Shown one piece after another: positions 1 to 9,215 of a stretch of DNA of 64,000 bases (position 1 is its first letter; every line of letters starts with the position of its first letter). The position numbers and the translations under genes are program-made. The notes beneath the pieces were generated by a model, which was given only the letters and a program-made list of their open reading frames with translations, was not told the DNA's origin and did not search any database. The stretch is from Candidatus Bipolaricaulota bacterium (GTDB lineage Bacteria > Bipolaricaulota > Bipolaricaulia > Bipolaricaulales > Bipolaricaulaceae): the NCBI GenBank assembly GCA_030550535.1, contig JAUQPF010000007.1, positions 43,988-107,987 of the forward strand, in the 5' to 3' direction.

Positions 1-94
1 CTAGCCTCCCCCATTTCTGCACGCCCGGCATCCGAAACGGGAAACGTTGCTGACTCCGCGCTCCCTTGGTTAAGGTTTTGGGAAAGGAGCGCCT

Positions 95-490
95 ATGGCC
101 AAATTGAACGTGCAGGCTCGGGTGAACCAAGGTTTTCAAGTCGAGGTTGGGATTCGCCAGCATCGGCTTCTTGCGGACCTCACCCCGGACAAGGGCGGGA
201 AGGACGCGGGGCCTACCCCGCCGGAGCTCCTCCTCGCCTCCTTGGCCGCTTGCTCCGCCATCTTCGCCCAAATGTTTGCGCAGCGGGAGGGCCTTTCCGG
301 CCCGGTAGAGGTCCAGGCCGAGGCGGAGCTTGCGGATCCACCCATGGTCGTCCGGGATTTTCGCGTGCGCGTGCGCATCCCTGGCCTCCCCGAGGAGAAA
401 AGGGAGAAGGCCGAGGCCTTCGTGGGCCGTTGCGTGGTGAGCCAGACCCTGTGCGCCGCCAATAACGTGTCCCTCAGCGTGGAAGGCTGA
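95..490 (+). CDS. OsmC family protein
   Basis: 131 aa; OsmC-like pattern DxxxxGKDxGPTPPELLLASLAACSA and conserved C-terminal Cys region. Confidence 0.85.
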   Translation: MAKLNVQARVNQGFQVEVGIRQHRLLADLTPDKGGKDAGPTPPELLLASLAACSAIFAQMFAQREGLSGPVEVQAEAELADPPMVVRDFRVRVRIPGLPEEKREKAEAFVGRCVVSQTLCAANNVSLSVEG

Positions 491-2373
491 TGCCGCCAAG
501 CTCCCGCGCGGAAAAAGCACACGTCATCGCCGTCCAGCTCGACCCCTTACGTTACCGGTGGTATGGGGTGCTTGTGGTCGAGGGCGAAAGGGGGCCTTTG
601 CGCCTGCCCATGACGGGCAGCGTGGCCCAGTGGTTCCGCCCCGGCGAGGAGGTCCTCCTTGAGCTTCTTCCCGAGGCGGACCCGGAGAACCTCGCGTTTG
701 CAAGCTACAAACTCTGGCGCCTCGTGGACGGGGAGCCCTTGCTCGTCTGGCCCCTCTACCGGACCAGATTCGTCCGGGAGCGGGCTTCCCCCCTCACCGG
801 GGAGGTCTTCTACACGTACCTCTTGGAGGCTCGAGAGGCCGGCCTGGAGTCGGACTACGAGGCCATCGTGGCCCTGGAGCAGCACCACTACGCCGCGGAG
901 GAGGAGGTTTTGGCCCGCTGGTGGTGCCTCGAGGACCGCGCTCTTCAGGAGGCCAACGTGCGGCCTCTTTGCCCGCGCTGCGGCCGGCCCATGCGCTTCG
1001 CCGACCTTTTGGACGCCACCCGCGCCTCCCGCTTCCTCGTGCTCACCCTGGAGGAGCGCGAGCCCTACGAGCCCCGCTACGTGGGCTATGTGCGCATCGA
1101 CCCGCCCTTGCCCCTTGTGCACCGCCGCCTCCCCGACGGCCGCGTCCAGCCCCACATCCGCAAGGAGATCTTCCCCGCGGAGTGGTACGAGCCCACGTTT
1201 TGGCCGGAACGGCAGGTCCAGGAGCTGCGGGCTCTCAATCCCGACCGCTCGCCCTTTGAACTCTGGTGGGAGGCGCAAGGGGAGGCCCTCGCTCTTTGCG
1301 ACACCCAAGCGGCGCGGCTCGCGCGGGTGGTGATCCATCCGGACTACCGGGCGGAAGGGCTGGGGAGGCTGGCCCTGGAGGCGGCCGTGGCCTGGATCCG
1401 GGAACGCCGCATCCCTGAGATGCGCAAACCCAAGCGCGTTCTGGAGACGGTGGCCCAAATGGCCCGCTACAACCCGTTTTTGGAGCGCGCGGGCTTCGTG
1501 TACATCGGGGACACCGCCTCCGGCCGCCCTTTCCTCGTCCTTCCCCTCCAGGATGAGGCGGAGCAAAGGGTGAAGGGCTTCCTGCGGGCCGATCCCCTGG
1601 CCCGGAAGCACAGGGGCCGACTGTACCGGCCGGCCTTCCCCCCTGTGGAGCCCCTTTCCGGCCCCATCCGCCTTCAGCGCGTCTCCTACCGCTACGAGAA
1701 CGTTCTGGAGATCGCGCACATGGCCGAACCTGTCCAAGAGGCCCTTCTGGCCTTCGGCGTGCGCCGGAGGGCCATCCAGCGCGTGGTCTTCCGCAACCTT
1801 TCCCTCACCCTCGAGCCCAAAAGCGTCGTGGCCTTGGTGGGCGCCTCCGGGGCGGGCAAGAGCACGTTTTTGCGCCTCCTTTGGGCCGCAGCCGTCGGGG
1901 AGGAACGGATTTTATCCCGCTTGCAATCGGGGACCATCGAGGTCCCCCCAAACGCAAAACCCGGCGTCTACCTTCCCGGGGAGCTTGAGCCCAAATTCGG
2001 CCGCACCCCTCTCCTCCAGGTCCTCTACGAGCTCACGGGCGATGTGACCATGGCCATTGAGATCCTGAACGTCACGGGAATCGCGGATGTCGTGCTCTAC
2101 CGGGCCAGGTTCGCCGAGCTTTCCACCGGGCAGAAGGAGCGGGCACGCCTGGCTTACCTTGTGGCCCAGCGGCCCAACCTGCTTTTGCTCGATGAGTTTG
2201 GGGCCCATCTGGACCCGCCGGCCGCGACCCGCGTGGCCCGCAAAGTCGCGGAGCTCTGCCGGGAGAAGGGGATCACGTTGATCCTCGCCACCCACCGGCC
2301 GGAGGTGGTGCGGGCTCTAAGCCCGGACCGCGTGCTCCTTGTGGGCCACGGCGGCGTGGCCCTAGCCGCCTAG
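490..2373 (+). CDS. ABC-type ATPase fused to GNAT acetyltransferase domain, with zinc ribbon (COG2401-like)
   Basis: CPRCGRPM zinc ribbon, GNAT motif RAEGLGR, Walker A GASGAGKST, signature LSTGQKERARL, Walker B NLLLLDEFGAHLD. Confidence 0.8.
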   Translation: MPPSSRAEKAHVIAVQLDPLRYRWYGVLVVEGERGPLRLPMTGSVAQWFRPGEEVLLELLPEADPENLAFASYKLWRLVDGEPLLVWPLYRTRFVRERASPLTGEVFYTYLLEAREAGLESDYEAIVALEQHHYAAEEEVLARWWCLEDRALQEANVRPLCPRCGRPMRFADLLDATRASRFLVLTLEEREPYEPRYVGYVRIDPPLPLVHRRLPDGRVQPHIRKEIFPAEWYEPTFWPERQVQELRALNPDRSPFELWWEAQGEALALCDTQAARLARVVIHPDYRAEGLGRLALEAAVAWIRERRIPEMRKPKRVLETVAQMARYNPFLERAGFVYIGDTASGRPFLVLPLQDEAEQRVKGFLRADPLARKHRGRLYRPAFPPVEPLSGPIRLQRVSYRYENVLEIAHMAEPVQEALLAFGVRRRAIQRVVFRNLSLTLEPKSVVALVGASGAGKSTFLRLLWAAAVGEERILSRLQSGTIEVPPNAKPGVYLPGELEPKFGRTPLLQVLYELTGDVTMAIEILNVTGIADVVLYRARFAELSTGQKERARLAYLVAQRPNLLLLDEFGAHLDPPAATRVARKVAELCREKGITLILATHRPEVVRALSPDRVLLVGHGGVALAA

Positions 2374-2739
2374 GCGATCCAGGCGCACCCACACGGCCGG
2401 CCCCCGCGGCCTCTGAACGGGTATGGGCTCGGCGAACTCCTCCGGGTCGGAGAGCACCCACACGTACAGGGGCTTTCCCCGCGCGTACGCCCGCAGGAAC
2501 TCCGGGTCGGCCCGGTGTTTCCCCTGGTGGGCCGCCAGCTCCTCCAGGGAAAAAGGCCCCAGGACCTCACGGATCACCACCGTGCCGATCCAGCCGCGGG
2601 AGCTCACCACCCCCACCCTCCCTCGGATCTCCGTGGGGTAGCGCCGGATCTCCCAGGTCTTCAGCCCAGCCACGATCTGGCTGGCGTAGGGCTCGCGCAC
2701 AAAGAAGCCCAGCCGAGGAGGACGCACCCCCTCCGCCAT
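2362..2739 (-). CDS. ASCH domain protein (PUA-like)
   Basis: 125 aa; FFVREPYASQIVAGLKTWEIRRYPTEIRGRVGVVSS resembles ASCH N-terminus (..PyaxxIlxGxKtxExR). Confidence 0.75.
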   Translation of the reverse strand: MAEGVRPPRLGFFVREPYASQIVAGLKTWEIRRYPTEIRGRVGVVSSRGWIGTVVIREVLGPFSLEELAAHQGKHRADPEFLRAYARGKPLYVWVLSDPEEFAEPIPVQRPRGPAVWVRLDRLGG

Positions 2740-2743
2740 GGGC

Positions 2744-4051
2744 TCACCCCTTGGGCTGGATGAGGATCTCCGTGACCCCCTTCACCCGCTTGAGCCCCGG
2801 CGGAGCGGAAACGCCGTCGTCCCAGACGAAGAGGAGGGGCCCGCCCTCCGCCTCGGAAAGGAAGCGGCCGTCCACCTTCAGGGCCAGGATGAACCGGTCC
2901 TCCCCGGCCAGGAAGGTGCTGGGGATCACCTGAAAGAAGCCGTCGGCGGCGCGGATCTCCACGATGTAGCCGGCCTGGGCCAACACCCGGTTGAACGCCG
3001 CGTCATCGAACCTGATCCCCGGGCCTTGGGGAGCCACCTCATCGTCCACGTAGGCCAAGAGGCGCCAGAGGGGGAGGCCCGTGTACGCCCGGGTCTCGCC
3101 CCGGTGGGTGGCGAACACGGTGCGGGCGCGGCAGGGGCAGGCGATCCCCGTCTCCAGATCCCAGCGGGAGAACACCTGCTCCCGTGCGCCCACGAGCCTC
3201 AGGGAGTAGGGCTGATAGGGGCCACGGACCTCCAAGCGCACGACCATGCGCGCGGAGGCGGCGGCGGTAAAGCTCGGGTTCCCGGGGCCCGCCTTCACCA
3301 GCCGGAAGTACCCGGGGTTGAAGGGAAGATACTTCCCGTCCTGTTTGAAGGCCAAAAGCCAAAGCCCCTCCCCATCCTGAAGGGAGCCGTAGCGGTAACG
3401 CATGCGGTAGCCGTCCGCGGCCACGACCTCGATCTCCGCGTCCGCCGGCCAGTTCCCCAGGAGATCCCAAAGCGGGATGCCCGTCCAGAACGACGTCACC
3501 CTCTCCCCGGAGCTCCGGGTGTAGGTGCCGGGGTAGGTGAGGGCCACAAAGGTGGTCTCGAGCTCGGCCAAGGAGAAGGTGCGTTCGCCCGCGGGCGTGG
3601 CCAGGGTAAGGCTGGCCCGCTCCGGCCAAACCCCGACCTCGGGAAGCCTCTCCCCTTGCCAGTTCAGGACGAGCCATCGCACGGGGAAGGCAGAGGACTG
3701 ATCCGGGAGCCACACGAGCGGGGCTTCCACGGCGCTTTCTCCCTCCACGAAGAACACGAGCGCCGCGGAAGCCACCTCCTCCCAGCCCAGGCGGGCGAGG
3801 ACCTCTCCTGTGGGCGCGAACACGAAGAAGACATCGGCTTCGCTCATTCCACCCAGGGCCCGGACGATGGGGGCCAAGGGCAATCCCTGGGCCCGCCTTT
3901 CCCCGCCCCCGAAGGCCAGGGAGCCTTGCCAAATTGGCCAAATCGCGCTGGGGAAATCCAGGGCCAAGGACTTCGGCCCCATCTGCAAGAGCACGGGTCC
4001 CGCCATCCCCAACGCTGCCCACCCCACTACCAGAAGCCACGCTCTCCTCAT
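2744..4051 (-). CDS. Secreted protein with two molybdopterin-oxidoreductase (SUOX-like) binding-domain repeats
   Basis: Start moved to ATG at 4051 (GGAGGA RBS); signal peptide MRRAWLLVVGWAALGMAGPVLL; repeats SFWTGIPLWDLLG.. and AYTGLPLWRLLA.. with AADGY/AADGF. Confidence 0.6.
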   Translation of the reverse strand: MRRAWLLVVGWAALGMAGPVLLQMGPKSLALDFPSAIWPIWQGSLAFGGGERRAQGLPLAPIVRALGGMSEADVFFVFAPTGEVLARLGWEEVASAALVFFVEGESAVEAPLVWLPDQSSAFPVRWLVLNWQGERLPEVGVWPERASLTLATPAGERTFSLAELETTFVALTYPGTYTRSSGERVTSFWTGIPLWDLLGNWPADAEIEVVAADGYRMRYRYGSLQDGEGLWLLAFKQDGKYLPFNPGYFRLVKAGPGNPSFTAAASARMVVRLEVRGPYQPYSLRLVGAREQVFSRWDLETGIACPCRARTVFATHRGETRAYTGLPLWRLLAYVDDEVAPQGPGIRFDDAAFNRVLAQAGYIVEIRAADGFFQVIPSTFLAGEDRFILALKVDGRFLSEAEGGPLLFVWDDGVSAPPGLKRVKGVTEILIQPKG

Positions 4052-4240
4052 CGGATCCTCCTGCGCACAAAGTTTAGCCGCGATCTTCGGCACAAGAAAC
4101 GGAAACTTCGGAGCTTCTCACCAAGGGAAGGCTCGATCTTGGGAAGCAAGGGCGAAACCTTCGGCCTCACCGGCTTCGGGCACACAGGTTCTTCTTCGCG
4201 TCTTCGCCAAGGGCTTCCAATTCCCCAGGAGCCCCCAGGC

Positions 4241-5140
4241 CTAGTCCTCCCGGTCCGAGAGGGGCTCCACGTGGACGACCACGGAGGCCCGGCCGCCCAG
4301 GGCCTCCCGCACCGCCTCCTCCACCCGGGAAGCGATGGCATGAGAGTCGGCCACAGAAAGCTCGGGATCCACCTGGATGTGCACGTCCACGAAGGCGTCC
4401 TGCCCGGAATAGCGGGTGCGCAGCTTGTGCCAGCTCTGCACCCCCTCCACCCCCTCAATGGCCTGGATGACCTTGTCCCGCTCCCTTCGGGGAAAGGCGC
4501 CCTCGGAAAGCTCGTGGGTGGCCCGCCGCAGGATGCCCAAAGCGGCCCAGCCGATGAGGAGGGCCACCAGGACCGCGGCGATCCCGTCCACCTTGGTGAG
4601 GCCGAAGTTGGCGCAGATCCCGCCGATGAGGACGGGCACCGAGGAGAGGGCATCGCTGCGGTGGTGCCAGGCGTTGGCCAAGAGCGCAGCGCTGTGCACC
4701 GACCGACCAAGCCGCACGGTGGCTCGGTACAGCCATTCCTTGAGGGCCACGGACAGGGCGGCCGTCAAGGCCACGGCCCAGCCCAGGCGGACCCTGGGCC
4801 CCAGGCGCAGGGCGGAAAGGGCCTCCCACACGATGAACACACCCACGCCCAGGAGGGCCAAGGCCACCAGCGTTCCGGCCATGGTCTCGAACTTCCCATG
4901 GCCGTAGGCGTGGGTCTCGTCCGGGGGACGTCGGGCCAAACGCAGGCCTCCCAGGGTGACGAAATCCGTGGCCAGGTCGCTTAGGGAGTGGATCCCGTCG
5001 GCGAAAAGGGCCGTGGAGCCCAGAGCCAAACCCAGCCCGACCTTGAGGCCGAAGAGCCCCAGGTTCACCCCAAGCCCGAGGTAGGTGACCCCCTCGGGGG
5101 TGCGGGGCTCAAGCGGGAAGGATTTCGATGGGGTCGCCAT
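4241..5140 (-). CDS. Cation diffusion facilitator (CDF) family transporter
   Basis: 299 aa; ALFADGIHSLSDLATDFVTL, HAYGHGKFE, ANAWHHRSDALSS motifs. Confidence 0.92.
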   Translation of the reverse strand: MATPSKSFPLEPRTPEGVTYLGLGVNLGLFGLKVGLGLALGSTALFADGIHSLSDLATDFVTLGGLRLARRPPDETHAYGHGKFETMAGTLVALALLGVGVFIVWEALSALRLGPRVRLGWAVALTAALSVALKEWLYRATVRLGRSVHSAALLANAWHHRSDALSSVPVLIGGICANFGLTKVDGIAAVLVALLIGWAALGILRRATHELSEGAFPRRERDKVIQAIEGVEGVQSWHKLRTRYSGQDAFVDVHIQVDPELSVADSHAIASRVEEAVREALGGRASVVVHVEPLSDRED

Positions 5141-5489
5141 CCTGAACCTTGTCCAGAACCTCGGGATCCCCGAGGAGGCGGCCCACCACGGTCACCGGGC
5201 TGGCGGGCCGGATCTCCCCGGGGTGGCGGGAGGCCGGAGTGGGCCCGAAAAAGAGGCACAGGGCCCGGCCCGGCGGCCAATAGCCGATGGCCCCCTTCTC
5301 CACCACCTCCACCCCCTTTTCCAGCTCCACCGCCACGGGGGTAGCGAAGTAGATCTCTTTTCCCCACCGGCTGGCCTGGGCCTTGAGGGGCAGGGCTTGG
5401 CACAGGGCGGCCACGGTCTTGGGCGCGCGATCCTCTTCAAGCAAAGCCCGCACCTCGCCGAGCCGCGGCGATCGCACCACGATCTCCAT
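5109..5489 (-). CDS. Cyclophilin-like fold protein (DUF3830/TM1367-like)
   Basis: Start at ATG 5489 (MEIVVRSPRLGEVRALLEEDRAPKTVAALCQALP); GAIGYWPPGRALCLFFGPTPAS. Confidence 0.65.
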   Translation of the reverse strand: MEIVVRSPRLGEVRALLEEDRAPKTVAALCQALPLKAQASRWGKEIYFATPVAVELEKGVEVVEKGAIGYWPPGRALCLFFGPTPASRHPGEIRPASPVTVVGRLLGDPEVLDKVQDGDPIEILPA

Positions 5490-5499
5490 CACCGAAATT

Positions 5500-6285
5500 C
5501 TAGCACTGCACAAGCCTTTCCTGCACGAGGGCCCAAAGATCCTGGGCCACGTAGGTGGGCTTAACTTTCGTGCCCGCAAGCTCCTCGGCGCGGGTAACCC
5601 CGGAGAGGACGAGGGCCGTGTCCATGCCCAGGCCCTGGGCGCCAACCACGTCCGTGTCCAAGCGGTCCCCAATCATGAGCACCTCGGAAGCCCCAAGGCC
5701 CAGGACCTCCAGGGCCACTTGGAAGGCAATGGGCGAGGGCTTCCCCACCACGATCTCCGGGGGAAAGCCCATGCCGCGGAGAGCGCCCACCACCGCGCCC
5801 GCGCCCGGCACAAGGCCTTCAGGTGTGGGAAAGGTGGGGTCCTCGTTGGTGGCCAAAAGTCGGGCTCCCCGCAGGAGGGCCCGCAGGGCCTGCCCCAGCT
5901 TCGCATAGGTGAGCTCGCGGTCCATGCCCACCACGATCCACTCCGCCTCCTCCGGGCCCACCAGCGTGTGGCCGGCGGCCCCCATCTCCTCGCGGATCCC
6001 CTCCTCGCCGATGTACCAAAACCGCACGGGCCCAAAGCGCGTGCGCAGAAAGCGCGCGGCCACGAAGGAGCTAGGGAGGACTTCGTGGGGCTCGGCCAAA
6101 ATGCCCGCGCGGCGGAGCCGCTCCGCCGTGCCCGCCCGGGACTTCGTGGAGTTGTTGGTGAGGAGGAGAACCGGGCCACGGCCACGCAGATGGGCCAGGG
6201 CCTCGGCCGCACCGGGCAGGGCCTGCCCACCCCGCACGAGGACCCCGTCGATGTCCAAAAGAAAACCGCGGTAACGCTCAAGCAT
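5500..6285 (-). CDS. HAD-IIA family hydrolase (NagD-like)
   Basis: 261 aa; LLDIDGVLVRGGQALPGAAEAL, LLTNNSTKS, GKPSPIAFQVAL, MIGDRLDTDVVGAQ. Confidence 0.9.
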   Translation of the reverse strand: MLERYRGFLLDIDGVLVRGGQALPGAAEALAHLRGRGPVLLLTNNSTKSRAGTAERLRRAGILAEPHEVLPSSFVAARFLRTRFGPVRFWYIGEEGIREEMGAAGHTLVGPEEAEWIVVGMDRELTYAKLGQALRALLRGARLLATNEDPTFPTPEGLVPGAGAVVGALRGMGFPPEIVVGKPSPIAFQVALEVLGLGASEVLMIGDRLDTDVVGAQGLGMDTALVLSGVTRAEELAGTKVKPTYVAQDLWALVQERLVQC

Positions 6286-6384
6286 AGCGGAATGGTAGCG
6301 AAGGAGCGCGTGCTTCCTCCACCCAAGCCCAAAGGAGGGACGAACGCCCTTGCCCTGGCCTTTTCGTTCGTCAAGGATTGGGCC

Positions 6385-7335
6385 GTGCGCGCAAGAATTG
6401 CGGTTCTCTGTGGCGGGACCTCCGCGGAGCGCGAGATCTCCCTGCGCTCAGGGAAAGGCGTCCATGCCGCCCTTGTGCGCAAGGGTTGGGATGCGGACCT
6501 CCTCGCGATCGACACCTTCGACGGCCTCCCCAGGCGCCTTGCCCCCTACACCGTGGTGTTCAACATCCTGCACGGCGGGCCTGGGGAGGACGGCACCGTG
6601 CAGCTCCTTTTGGAACTCATGGGCAAGGCCTATGTGGGCTCCGGCCCCCTGGCCTCCGCGCTCGCCATGGACAAGGTGGAGGCCAAGAAGGCCTTCCAGG
6701 GGAAGGGCTTGGCCACCCCGCCTTGGCTCTTCTTTCCCGGCGGGGAGCTTCTGCCCTTTTTGGAGCGCGCCAAGGAGCTGGGGTTCCCGTTGGTGCTCAA
6801 GCCGCGGCGCGAGGGCTCCAGCGTGGACGTGCATCTCATCCGCACGGAGGAAGAGCTCGCGCCCGCCGCGGAGAAATTGGCTCAGCGCTACGGGGAATTC
6901 CTCGTGGAGAAGTTCATCCCCGGCCGGGAGGTGACCGCCGCCCTCCTGGAGACGGACGAAGGCCTGCGGGTTTTGCCGCTCGTGGAGCTGCGCCCCAAAG
7001 CGGGGGAGCTCTTCGACTGGACGGCCAAGTACACCCCCGGCGCCTGCGAGGTCCTTTGCCCAGCCCCCCTTTCCCCAGAGGAGGCCGCGCGCGTGGAAGG
7101 GGCCGCGCGCGAGGCCTTCCTCCTTTTGGGCTGCCGGGACCTGGCCCGCGTGGACCTCCGCCTCTCCCCCGAGGGCGTGGCCTATGTCCTTGAGGTGAAC
7201 ACCCTGCCCGGGATGACCGAGCTTTCCCTGTTCCCCCGGGCCGCTCAGGCCGCCGGGCTAAGCTACGACGATTTGGTGGATCTCCTCGTGCGCCGCGCGC
7301 TTTCCCGCTTGCCCCAAACGCGCCAAATCGGGTAG
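6385..7335 (+). CDS. ddl: D-alanine--D-alanine ligase
   Basis: GTG start; ARIAVLCGGTSAEREISLRSG, FNILHGGPGEDGTVQ, EVNTLPGMTELSLFPRAAQAAG. Confidence 0.92.
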   Translation: MRARIAVLCGGTSAEREISLRSGKGVHAALVRKGWDADLLAIDTFDGLPRRLAPYTVVFNILHGGPGEDGTVQLLLELMGKAYVGSGPLASALAMDKVEAKKAFQGKGLATPPWLFFPGGELLPFLERAKELGFPLVLKPRREGSSVDVHLIRTEEELAPAAEKLAQRYGEFLVEKFIPGREVTAALLETDEGLRVLPLVELRPKAGELFDWTAKYTPGACEVLCPAPLSPEEAARVEGAAREAFLLLGCRDLARVDLRLSPEGVAYVLEVNTLPGMTELSLFPRAAQAAGLSYDDLVDLLVRRALSRLPQTRQIG

Positions 7336-7341
7336 AGTAAA

Positions 7342-7360
7342 CCTGACCGGGCAGGTCAGG
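7342..7360 (+). promoter_or_regulatory. Perfect 7-bp inverted repeat CCTGACC-GGGCA-GGTCAGG abutting the MBL gene RBS
   Basis: Read directly; follows TTGCCC-N18-TAGAGT promoter-like sequence and overlaps AGGAGG. Confidence 0.4.
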
Positions 7361-7372
7361 AGGTGGTTCTCG

Positions 7373-8017
7373 GTGAAAATCCTGTGGTATGGGCATGCCT
7401 GTTTCCGCATCACCTCCGCCGAGGGCACGGTGATCCTCACCGATCCCTACGACGCCAGCGTGCCCTATAAAGCCCCGGAGGGGCCCGCCCACATCGTCAC
7501 CGTCTCCCATGAGCATTTTGATCACAACGCGGTGGACCGGGTGAAGGGGAACCCCGAGGTCCTCCGGGGGGTGGGCGAGTGGAGCGTGCGGGGTGTGCAC
7601 ATTCGGGGGATCGCCGCCTTCCACGACCCCAAGGGCGGGAAAGAGCGGGGCAAAAACGTGATCTTCCGCATGGTCGTGGACCAGGTGGTGCTCGCCCACT
7701 TTGGGGATCTCGGTCACACCCTCACCGCCGAGCAGCTCAAGCCCCTGGAGGATGTGCAGGTCGCCCTTCTCCCCGTGGGCGGCTTCTACACTGTTGGCCC
7801 CAAGGAGGCGAAGGAGATCGTGCAGGCCCTCCCCAGCCTGCGGGTGGTCATCCCCATGCACTACCGCACGGAGGCCGTGAAGGACTGGCCCATCCGCCCC
7901 GTGCAGGAGTTCCTGGAGGCCGTGGACCTTACCGTTCGCGAGTTCAAAGGGGAAGCGGAGATCACCGCGGAGAATCTTCCCAGGACGAAGGAGGTGTGGA
8001 TCCTCTCCTATGCCTAA
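7373..8017 (+). CDS. MBL-fold metallo-hydrolase (UPF0173-like)
   Basis: GTG start; MKILWYGHACFRITSAEGTVILTDPY, VSHEHFDHN, VIPMHYRT. Confidence 0.88.
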   Translation: MKILWYGHACFRITSAEGTVILTDPYDASVPYKAPEGPAHIVTVSHEHFDHNAVDRVKGNPEVLRGVGEWSVRGVHIRGIAAFHDPKGGKERGKNVIFRMVVDQVVLAHFGDLGHTLTAEQLKPLEDVQVALLPVGGFYTVGPKEAKEIVQALPSLRVVIPMHYRTEAVKDWPIRPVQEFLEAVDLTVREFKGEAEITAENLPRTKEVWILSYA

Positions 8018-9215
8018 CATATCGGCTCGTAGCCAAGCGGCTCCGGCCTCACCCATCCGCCGCCTGTACCCCTTGGCCGTGGAGGCCAAGCGCAAGGGCA
8101 AAAAGGTCTACCACCTGAACATCGGACAACCGGACATCCCCACGCCCGAATCCTTCATGCGGGGGGTTCGCGAGGCCAAAATCGAGGTCTTGGACTACGC
8201 GCCCTCCCCGGGGATACCCGAGGCCATCGAGGCCGTGCGCGCCTACTACGCGGAGCTGGGGTTCTCCCTGGCCCCCGAGAACATCCTCATCACCATCGGC
8301 GGATCGGAGGCCATCATCTTTGCCCTCACCGTGACCTGCGACCCCGGCGACCAGATCCTCATCCCCGAGCCGTTCTATCCCAACTATTTGGGGTACGCCC
8401 GGCTCACCAACGTGGAGATCCTGCCCCTCACCACCGTGCGGGAGGAGGGCTTTCATCTGCCGCCCCGCGCGGAGATCGAGGCTCGTCTGACGGCCCGCAC
8501 CAAGGCCATCCTCTTTTCCAACCCCGGCAACCCCACGGGGGTGGTGTACACCGAAAAGGAGCTGGACGTGCTCGTGGACCTGGCCCTGAAATACGACCTC
8601 TTCCTCATCGCCGACGAGGTGTACCGGGAGTTCGTGTACGCGGGCCGTCACAAGAGCCTCCTCTCCTACCCCGAGGCGGCGGATCGCGTCATCATCGTGG
8701 ACTCCATATCCAAAAGGCTTTCCGCGTGCGGAGCGCGTATTGGGATGTTGATCTCCCGCAACAGGGAGGTCATGGCCGCCGCCTATAAATGCGCCACGAT
8801 CCGCCTTTCCGCCCCCACCTTCGAGCAGCTTGGGCTTGTCGCCTTCATGAAGGACCCCAACCGCCAGGCCGTCGTGGCCCAGATGATCGAGGAGTATCGG
8901 GCCCGGCGGGAGGTGTTCTGCGAGGAGCTCCGGCGCATCCCTGGGGTCACCTTCCGCAAACCCGAGGGCGCCTTCTACGTGATGTTCGGCCTCCCCGTTC
9001 AGGACAGCGAGGACTTCATCCGCTGGATGCTCACGGAATACCCAGGGGAGGAAACGGTGATGTTCGCGCCGGGGACGGGCTTCTACGCCACGCCCGGACG
9101 GGGCCACGACGAGGTGCGCGGGGCCTACGTGCTCAAGGTGGAAGATCTGCGGCGGGCCTGCGCCGTCCTCGCCGAGGGGCTGGCCCTCTATACCGCCGCC
9201 TTGGCGCGGCGATGA
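8010..9215 (+). CDS. PLP-dependent class I/II aminotransferase
   Basis: 401 aa; LNIGQPDIPTPESF, NPGNPTGVVYT, DEVYREFVY, SISKRLSACGARIG. Confidence 0.9.
   Translation: MPNISARSQAAPASPIRRLYPLAVEAKRKGKKVYHLNIGQPDIPTPESFMRGVREAKIEVLDYAPSPGIPEAIEAVRAYYAELGFSLAPENILITIGGSEAIIFALTVTCDPGDQILIPEPFYPNYLGYARLTNVEILPLTTVREEGFHLPPRAEIEARLTARTKAILFSNPGNPTGVVYTEKELDVLVDLALKYDLFLIADEVYREFVYAGRHKSLLSYPEAADRVIIVDSISKRLSACGARIGMLISRNREVMAAAYKCATIRLSAPTFEQLGLVAFMKDPNRQAVVAQMIEEYRARREVFCEELRRIPGVTFRKPEGAFYVMFGLPVQDSEDFIRWMLTEYPGEETVMFAPGTGFYATPGRGHDEVRGAYVLKVEDLRRACAVLAEGLALYTAALARR

Noticed and set aside
547-1737. 396-aa minus-strand ORF opposite the ABC-GNAT gene
   Set aside because: Antisense to a well-supported multidomain protein; no recognisable motifs.
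5109-5140. 32-bp overlap between the cyclophilin-like gene and the CDF transporter
   Set aside because: Both frames look genuine but the CDF start could lie slightly downstream; not notable.
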